Positions 15,545 to 20,009 of a stretch of DNA of 20,009 nt are shown in pieces. The translations under genes and the position numbers were made by a program. Numbering within the stretch: the first letter of the stretch is position 1; each line of letters opens with the position of its first letter. The notes under the pieces were generated by a model that was not told where the DNA came from, made no database searches, and saw only the letters and a list, made by a program, of their open reading frames with translations. This DNA is from a virus, in the IMG/VR virus record IMGVR_UViG_3300044638_009634, positions 1 through 20,009 of that record; one strand, 5' to 3'.

Positions 15545-15837
15545 TGGCAAGAAAAGGTGGAAAAACATTAAATCCTAGAATTAAGGATGAAGAAAGACTA
15601 GCAATCACCAAGTTTGATATGGAAAAAATAGGCAGAAGAATGGGTGTTTCTGGTTCTCTTGTAGGTTATTGGTTCAGAGGTCAAAGATATCCTAAAGAAC
15701 ATCAAATTGACGCTCTTGTGTATGCAATTGATGGTGATAGGGATGAGGTTGTTGCTTTCCTAAAAAAGAAGCACGAAGAATGGAAAGAAAAAATAAGACT
15801 GGAAGACCTTGAATACAAATGCCAAAAAGAGAAATAA
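15544..15837 (+). CDS. Small HTH DNA-binding protein upstream of the terminase
   Basis: This 97-residue protein has a probable HTH at residues 26-52 (MEKIGRRMGVSGSLVGYWFRGQRYP), similar to XRE-type domains, and then a highly charged helical tail (KKKHEEWKEKIRLEDLEYKCQKEK). The N-terminus is basic and Gly-rich (MARKGGKTLNPRIKDEE). The start overlaps the preceding stop in TAATG and the end overlaps the small terminase by 19 nt, so its expression is tied to packaging genes. It could be a packaging-site recognition partner, a second part of the small-terminase function, or a transcription regulator of the late genes. The HTH is plausible, not certain. Confidence 0.65.
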   Translation: MARKGGKTLNPRIKDEERLAITKFDMEKIGRRMGVSGSLVGYWFRGQRYPKEHQIDALVYAIDGDRDEVVAFLKKKHEEWKEKIRLEDLEYKCQKEK

Positions 15838-16235
15838 CACCAGAGTGCCAATCAACAGCCGTATCAATGATTCTGTTGGGAAAAACAGACCAAGAAATAA
15901 AAGCTGAATGTGAAGTTGGACACGATTATATTGCAAGACTAAGGAAAGATATTGAATTGGCTCCAAAACCGCAGGAATATTTAGAACAGGTAAGAAATAA
16001 CCTTGGAGATATGATTGCGAAAAGTTTAACCACTCATTTGGATGCAATGAATAGGATAGCAGAGGTAGCAACAGATGAAAGATACATTAGGGGAGAATCG
16101 GCAAAAGATATTGCAGAGCTTCACTCCAGACTTGAGCAATGGACACTTTCAATTCTCCAAGCAAGCCACAGCCTCAGTGGACCAGGTCAGACAAGAGATA
16201 TTACTGTCCAAGAACTACCAGAAAGAAAAGAATGA
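15819..16235 (+). CDS. terS: Probable small terminase subunit
   Basis: This 138-residue protein lies directly before the large terminase and has the build of TerS: an N-terminal HTH (about residues 12-42, STAVSMILLGKTDQEIKAECEVGHDYIARLRKD), a helical oligomerisation region (about 52-84 and 94-118) and a short, flexible C-terminal tail (GPGQTRDITVQELPERKE) of the kind that contacts the large subunit. In the phage it would bind the packaging site and start genome cutting. The start overlaps the preceding HTH gene by 19 nt, with only a weak GGAAG upstream. The C-terminal part is overlapped by the possible start region of the large terminase. Family assignment is by position and architecture. Confidence 0.7.
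   Translation: MPKREITPECQSTAVSMILLGKTDQEIKAECEVGHDYIARLRKDIELAPKPQEYLEQVRNNLGDMIAKSLTTHLDAMNRIAEVATDERYIRGESAKDIAELHSRLEQWTLSILQASHSLSGPGQTRDITVQELPERKE
16061..16065 (+). promoter_or_regulatory. Candidate ribosome binding site for the long form of the large terminase
   Basis: AGAGG lies 9 nt before ATG 16075, inside the small-terminase gene. It is the main support for the long start; the other in-frame start candidate (GTG, 16177) has no such site. Confidence 0.45.
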
Positions 16236-17538
16236 TTATATAAAATATCTTACTCTTAACTCTCCAAAACTATTTACTTTTTCACATCCTCATATTCAAC
16301 TCATTAGCGAATATTTAATGAAAGTGATGAGTGGTGAAATAAAAAGACTGTGCATAAACTTACCTCCAAGACACGGAAAGTCAGAAACAGTAACAGTGAG
16401 ATTTCCAGCTTATTTTATGAGTAAGAATCCTAATGTTAATGTAATGGTGGCAGGATATAACCAAAACATTGCAAGAAGATTCTCCAGAAAAACTAGACAG
16501 ATAATGAGCGAAACTATTGGGCTTGATGAAACAAATGCCTCAGTAGATGAATGGAGAGCTGTTAATAATTCCTACTACTATGCAGCATCCACAAGTAACC
16601 CCAGAACCGGAATTGGATTTAACCTAATTATTTTGGATGACTTGGTTAAAAACAGAGAAGAAGCAAATTCTAAAATACAATCTGACAAAGTTGAAGATTT
16701 TTACCGAGAAGATTGCTACTCAAGACTAGAACCTGATGGAGCTATTATCATTTGCAATACTAGATGGTCCGAAAATGACATTATTGCAAGAGCTATAGAA
16801 ACTGAACCTGAGAACTGGACTGTCCTATCATTACCTGCAATTTGTGATGACCCTGATAATGATTTGCTAGGAAGATTAGAAAACGAAACCTTATGGCCAA
16901 CCAGATACAACTTGGAAAAACTATTAGAAATTAAAAAAGCTATGGGTGACTTTGGTTTTTCCGCATTATATCAACAAAGACCTGTGCCAAAAGAAGGTGG
17001 ACTATTTAAACCAGAAAGAATAGAAATTGGTAACCCTGGAAATATTTTAAGAAAGGTAAGAGCTTATGACTTGGCAGCATCATCTGGCAAGGGTGACTAT
17101 ACTGTGGGACTATTACTTGGAGTTGATGAAACTCAAAAATATTGGATTCTTGATGTTTATAGAGAACAAGCTTCCACTGATAAAAGAGATAGAGCAATAC
17201 TTCAAATAGCTGATAATGATGGTAAAGATACTAGAATAAGACTACCACAAGACCCAGGAGCAGCAGGTAAGTCATTAATAGACCACTTCGTAAAACACTT
17301 GGCTGGTTATTTAGTAATAGCAAAAGCAATCTCTGGTAATAAAGAAACAAGAGCTGAACCTGTTGCAATACAAGTGAATAATGGAAATGTTGGTATGGTA
17401 AAAGCACACTGGAATGCTGAGTTTATTAGAGAAATTAGCAACTTTCCATACTCCAAAAATGATGACCAAGTGGATGCCTTAGCTGATGCATTTGATGAGT
17501 TAGCCAAGGTGAGAGTTAAGAGATTTTTTGCTGTGTAA
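16075..17538 (+). CDS. terL: Large terminase subunit (ATPase and nuclease)
   Basis: This protein drives genome packaging and cuts the concatemer. Numbering from ATG 16075 (487 residues), the Walker A motif is PPRHGKSE (97-104), the Walker B acidic pair is in LIILDDL (DD at 188-189), and coupling-type strands lie between. The C-terminal nuclease domain begins near RKVRAYDLAAS (Asp332) and ends with DDQVDALADA (Asp467), matching the psiM2_ORF9/Terminase_6-type C-terminal domain, with RLPQDPGAAGKS between. The start is uncertain: ATG 16075 has an AGAGG 9 nt upstream but overlaps the small terminase by 161 nt, and its first 35 residues look like out-of-frame translation; GTG 16177 is the alternative. 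The portal gene follows after 30 nt. Confidence 0.92.
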   Translation: MKDTLGENRQKILQSFTPDLSNGHFQFSKQATASVDQVRQEILLSKNYQKEKNDYIKYLTLNSPKLFTFSHPHIQLISEYLMKVMSGEIKRLCINLPPRHGKSETVTVRFPAYFMSKNPNVNVMVAGYNQNIARRFSRKTRQIMSETIGLDETNASVDEWRAVNNSYYYAASTSNPRTGIGFNLIILDDLVKNREEANSKIQSDKVEDFYREDCYSRLEPDGAIIICNTRWSENDIIARAIETEPENWTVLSLPAICDDPDNDLLGRLENETLWPTRYNLEKLLEIKKAMGDFGFSALYQQRPVPKEGGLFKPERIEIGNPGNILRKVRAYDLAASSGKGDYTVGLLLGVDETQKYWILDVYREQASTDKRDRAILQIADNDGKDTRIRLPQDPGAAGKSLIDHFVKHLAGYLVIAKAISGNKETRAEPVAIQVNNGNVGMVKAHWNAEFIREISNFPYSKNDDQVDALADAFDELAKVRVKRFFAV

Positions 17539-17568
17539 TAATAAAATAGCAAACTTGAGGATTTAAAT

Positions 17569-19206
17569 ATGGGCTTATTCGACTTTTTCAAAAACACAAA
17601 ACAGGTTAACCAAGCAATTACTGATGAGAACTTGCCTCTTCCACTAAGAATGAGACAACAAGGTTATCTTACAGGAATTGGTGGTAATGACTTGTACGCA
17701 ATGCTATCAAGACGCTTACCTTCATCCTCAAGAGACTGGAGTGTAGTAGCTGGTGACTTGATGCTTAACTCCATCGTAGCAATTGCAATGGACTACTATG
17801 TTAAAGCTTTCTCTCAAGCCGTTCCTATGGTTTATCAAAAGAATATTGATGGTGCTTATGAGAAAAATGAAAACCACCCAATCTTAGACCTTATTTCTAA
17901 TCCTAATTTTCAACTCTCTCCAACAAGATTTTGGAGCAACATTATAATTGACTACAAACTTTACGGAAATGCATACATTAGAAAAATAAGAAACTCTAAA
18001 ACTAAAGAAGTTATAGCCTTGCAGTTTCTTCCATCACAACAAGTTAAACCAATTGGAGATGATACTAATGCTCTTGTGCAATGGAATTATGTGGTTGATG
18101 GAAGACAATTTGCTGTTGAACTTGATGATATAATTCACATCGCTTACGGAAGAGACCCAGTAGACTTTAGACTCGGACGATCACCCCTCTCAAGCACATT
18201 AAGGGAAATAGCTACAGACAACCAAGCTTCCTCAACAGCTTATGGACTTATGGCTAATGCTGGACTTCCTTCAATTATGGTAAGCCCAGATGTTAAAGAT
18301 GATGTTGTTGATGTGTCTGATGATGACTTGCGCACAATGAAGAAAAGACTTACAGACTCTTTTGTAGGTGATAATGCAGGTTCTATCGCTGTTATGTCAG
18401 GCCCTTTTAAACTTGAAAGAGTATCATTTTCACCTAATGATATGGCTCTTGATGCAATTAGACATACTCCAGAAGAAAGAATATCAAGCGCACTAGGACT
18501 TAACTGCCTTGTATTAAATTTGAGCGCAGGACTAGAAAACTCAACTTACGCTAACTTGAAAGAAGCTGAACAATCTGCCTGGAATCAAGGAGTTATTCCA
18601 CTCTTAAGAACACTTGCAGAATCTATTACACAAAACCTAATGTATGAGTTTTCTGAAAGCAAAAAAGGTGACTATTTCGACTGGGACTTGGGCAAAATTA
18701 CAGCCCTAATGGATGATGTTGATGACCTTGCTAAAAGAATCTCAGAATTATATATCTCTGGAATTATTGATAGAGCAGAAGCAAGAAGAATGTTAGGAAT
18801 AGGAACCAACCCTACAGACGAACAAGTTTTCCACCCAGATTCTATGCCAACACCAATACTTACAGAAAATCCAAACATAGAACCACAAAAAAATATTAAA
18901 GCCCTTCCAACAGAAAAAATGAAAGAAGAAGCTAAACGTGGACTTGCTTGGAGAGAAGAATTTGGACGAGGTGGTAGTAATCCTGGTTTTGCAAGAGCTA
19001 AACAAATAATAGCTGGAGAACCAATATCAGATTCAGATGTTAAACAAATATTCGCTTTCTTCTCCAGACACGAAATAGACAAAAAAGCTGAAGGGTTTAA
19101 CATAGGAGAAGAAGGCTATCCATCAAACGGAAGAATCGCTTGGTCACTTTGGGGTGGAGATGCTGGTTTCGAATGGGCAAAAAAAGAAAGAGCCAAAATC
19201 CAATAG
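17569..19206 (+). CDS. HK97-family portal protein with extra C-terminal domain
   Basis: The 545-residue portal forms the dodecameric ring through which DNA enters the head. Typical segments include WSNIIIDYKLYGNAYIRKIRN, ELDDIIHIAYGRDPVDFRLGRSPL, APxL-like LGLNCLVLNLSAG and ENSTYANLKEAEQSAWNQGVIPLL. The HK97-type body ends near residue 430. Residues about 445-545 form a second module (GLAWREEFGRGGSNPGFARAK, then FFSRHEIDKKAEGF and YPSNGRIAWSLWGGDAGFEWA), a conserved domain I have seen mostly next to phage head proteins or as their tail, of unknown function. Here it is fused, so the protein is about 100 residues longer than the portal body alone. GAGG (17557-17560) lies 8 nt before the ATG. 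The gene ends at a strong terminator. Confidence 0.92.
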   Translation: MGLFDFFKNTKQVNQAITDENLPLPLRMRQQGYLTGIGGNDLYAMLSRRLPSSSRDWSVVAGDLMLNSIVAIAMDYYVKAFSQAVPMVYQKNIDGAYEKNENHPILDLISNPNFQLSPTRFWSNIIIDYKLYGNAYIRKIRNSKTKEVIALQFLPSQQVKPIGDDTNALVQWNYVVDGRQFAVELDDIIHIAYGRDPVDFRLGRSPLSSTLREIATDNQASSTAYGLMANAGLPSIMVSPDVKDDVVDVSDDDLRTMKKRLTDSFVGDNAGSIAVMSGPFKLERVSFSPNDMALDAIRHTPEERISSALGLNCLVLNLSAGLENSTYANLKEAEQSAWNQGVIPLLRTLAESITQNLMYEFSESKKGDYFDWDLGKITALMDDVDDLAKRISELYISGIIDRAEARRMLGIGTNPTDEQVFHPDSMPTPILTENPNIEPQKNIKALPTEKMKEEAKRGLAWREEFGRGGSNPGFARAKQIIAGEPISDSDVKQIFAFFSRHEIDKKAEGFNIGEEGYPSNGRIAWSLWGGDAGFEWAKKERAKIQ

Positions 19207-19254
19207 ATTAAAAAAATAGTATAAGAATAACTGTTTATCTGGGGAGAAAAAACA

Positions 19255-19291
19255 AAAAAAAAGACTAGAAATCTGTCCTAGTCTTTTTTTT
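19255..19291. terminator. Bidirectional Rho-independent terminator after the portal gene
   Basis: The arms 19255-19268 and 19278-19291 pair perfectly (GACTAG / CTAGTC extended by A/T tracts) around a 9-nt loop. The A tract on the left and T tract on the right make it work in both directions, ending the packaging transcript and the convergent minus-strand transcript. Confidence 0.92.
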
Positions 19292-19292
19292 G

Positions 19293-19523
19293 TCACACTT
19301 TCATATCAATAGTGTAAAGCTCCATTTTTTCAGAAAGCTTGTACTTTATTCCGACTTGCCTGATGTGACCACTTTCTAATTCTTGAAGTATAGAGAACTT
19401 GCGCTCTTTCACACATTCAATAATCAACCTGTCCAAATAATCTTCCGCCCCAGATAAAGAACTAAATAATAATTCTTGCTTATCTTCTAACTCATTAAAA
19501 TCTGCAATTTCTAATACATACAT
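19293..19523 (-). CDS. Small unknown protein (minus-strand pair, second gene)
   Basis: With the ATG at 19523 the product has 76 residues (MYVLEIADFNELEDK...). A GTG start at 19541 would add six residues and overlap the upstream gene by 8 nt. It is mostly helical and charged, with no membrane segment or recognised motif; SSLSGAEDYLDRLIIECVKERKF is the best-defined helix. The stop lies immediately beside the bidirectional terminator. It shares a transcript with the gene upstream. Phages often carry such small, early, leftward genes that modify the host, but nothing in this sequence identifies a target. Start choice is uncertain because no strong Shine-Dalgarno is present at either codon. Confidence 0.65.
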   Translation of the reverse strand: MYVLEIADFNELEDKQELLFSSLSGAEDYLDRLIIECVKERKFSILQELESGHIRQVGIKYKLSEKMELYTIDMKV

Positions 19524-19533
19524 TCTTTTTTTC

Positions 19534-19794
19534 TCACACACTAATCTGATAATATCTTTGATTCATTTCTTTGATAAAATAATAAAAACTTACTCTAATA
19601 TCACTTAAATGTTCCAAATCAATATTCTTGCAATCTTTAATAGCTTTCATTACATTCTTCTTATCAACAATTCCTGTCTCATTCAAATTGTCTTTAATCT
19701 CATAATAAAAACTATCCAAATCACCAGGAAGATATCTCCCACTAATCTCAATCACTTCTTCAACCAAAAACTTTAAATCAACAGTTGTTTTCAT
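19534..19794 (-). CDS. Small unknown protein (minus-strand pair, first gene)
   Basis: This 86-residue product starts at ATG 19794, chosen because AAAGG (19807-19803 on the minus strand) lies 8 nt upstream; a GTG further up (19815) has no such site. It is helical and acidic, beginning MKTTVDLKFLVEEVIEISGRYL and continuing with KKNVMKAIKDCKNIDLEHLSDIRVSFYYFIKEMN; no family is recognised. Its promoter lies at 19820-19849. It is followed by the second small gene with a short overlap or gap depending on that gene's start, so the two form an operon. A function cannot be given from sequence alone. Confidence 0.65.
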   Translation of the reverse strand: MKTTVDLKFLVEEVIEISGRYLPGDLDSFYYEIKDNLNETGIVDKKNVMKAIKDCKNIDLEHLSDIRVSFYYFIKEMNQRYYQISV

Positions 19795-19819
19795 TATTCT
19801 AACCTTTCCTAACACTCTT

Positions 19820-19849
19820 ATATTACCATACTTGCATATAAATAATCAA
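19820..19849 (-). promoter_or_regulatory. Probable promoter of the minus-strand pair
   Basis: Read on the minus strand, TTGATT (19849-19844) and TAATAT (19825-19820) are 18 nt apart, with TGG directly before the -10 making an extended form. It sits between a terminator upstream and the first gene's ribosome binding site. Confidence 0.65.
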
Positions 19850-19850
19850 G

Positions 19851-19880
19851 AAAAAACCCCTATATTTCAAGGGGTTTTTT
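19851..19880. terminator. Bidirectional Rho-independent terminator
   Basis: A GC-rich stem CCCCT / AGGGG, extended by paired A and T tracts (arms 19851-19861 and 19870-19880), surrounds an 8-nt loop. It ends the partial minus-strand gene at the right edge and insulates the following promoter. Confidence 0.9.
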
Positions 19881-19881
19881 T

Positions 19882-20007
19882 TCACTTACTTTCTAAATAG
19901 TCTTGCACTGCTTTAAGAACTTCAGCATCGTTTTTACATTTCAGTGCAATTCTTTTAATTGCATTCAGCTGTATTTTTTCACTTGTATTCTCAAGCATAG
20001 CCAATTC
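19882..20007 (-). CDS. 3' end of an unknown gene (5' end outside window)
   Basis: The minus-strand frame is open to the right edge and codes for 41 visible residues ending in AEVLKAVQDYLESK before a TGA at 19884-19882, right beside a terminator. It is helical and rich in Lys, Leu and Glu (ENTSEKIQLNAIKRIALKCKND). The frame is judged coding because the other two minus-strand frames are closed by stops and because the stop is followed at once by the terminator. Too little is visible to assign a function. Confidence 0.55.
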   Translation of the reverse strand, partial: ELAMLENTSEKIQLNAIKRIALKCKNDAEVLKAVQDYLESK

Positions 20008-20009
20008 AT

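Noticed and set aside
15760-16071. Minus-strand open frame of 103 codons with hydrophobic stretches, holin-like at first sight
   Set aside because: It is the reverse of the HTH and small-terminase genes. The hydrophobic runs arise from reading Lys/Glu-rich codons backwards, and no lysis gene is nearby on that strand.
18672-19103. Minus-strand open frame of 143 codons
   Set aside because: It is entirely inside the portal gene; Ser/Leu-rich composition is typical of antisense frames in AT-rich genes.
1-20009. CRISPR array, insertion sequence, integrase, attachment site or toxin-antitoxin system
   Set aside because: I saw no regularly spaced repeats, no transposase or recombinase motifs and no paired small toxin/antitoxin genes with known signatures.

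Overview
The window is AT-rich DNA from a tailed, siphovirus-type bacteriophage. It may also be a prophage or an environmental phage contig, but no integrase, attachment site or bacterial gene is visible. The evidence is the gene set: a neck, tail tube, tape-measure, tail-tip and lysis block, a small replication and regulation block, and a terminase-portal block. Many junctions are 1-nt TAATG overlaps (610, 4492, 8415, 15544). Promoters look sigma70-like, and Shine-Dalgarno sequences are purine-rich where present. The host cannot be named from the sequence; the abundance of GSVTGS-type and Ig-like repeats resembles uncultivated aquatic phages, but that is an impression only.

Left block, 1-11958, plus strand. 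It begins inside a gene with GSV/GSVTGS repeats and continues with an HK97 gp10-like neck protein, a tail-completion-like protein and the probable tail tube protein. Next come the tail assembly chaperone, which carries a textbook A AAA AAC -1 frameshift site, and the tape-measure protein. Two very large tail-tip or fibre proteins (1307 and 998 aa) and a cysteine-peptidase endolysin follow. A bidirectional terminator closes the block at about 12122-12152.

Middle block, 12199-15544. A VRR-NUC nuclease on the minus strand and a rightward operon are transcribed from a divergent promoter region (12580-12645). The rightward operon holds an unknown protein and a RepA/KaiC-like hexameric ATPase. A noncoding stretch (14089-14352) packed with inverted repeats and ending in an extended -10 promoter separates it from an XRE-type regulator, a phage-encoded sigma70-family factor and a small unknown gene.

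Right block, 15544-19206. It holds a second small HTH protein, the small terminase, the large terminase and an HK97-type portal with an extra conserved C-terminal domain. A strong bidirectional terminator (19255-19291) ends this transcript. The last 0.7 kb is on the minus strand: two small unknown genes with their own promoter, another bidirectional terminator, and the 3' end of a gene running off the window.

How the genes fit together: the middle block would supply replication functions and transcription control, with the XRE protein and the sigma factor as candidate switch components. The right block supplies DNA packaging and the left block builds the tail and lyses the host. Capsid protein, protease and holin are not visible; if present they lie outside the window. 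No CRISPR array, tRNA, toxin-antitoxin pair or recognisable defence island was found.
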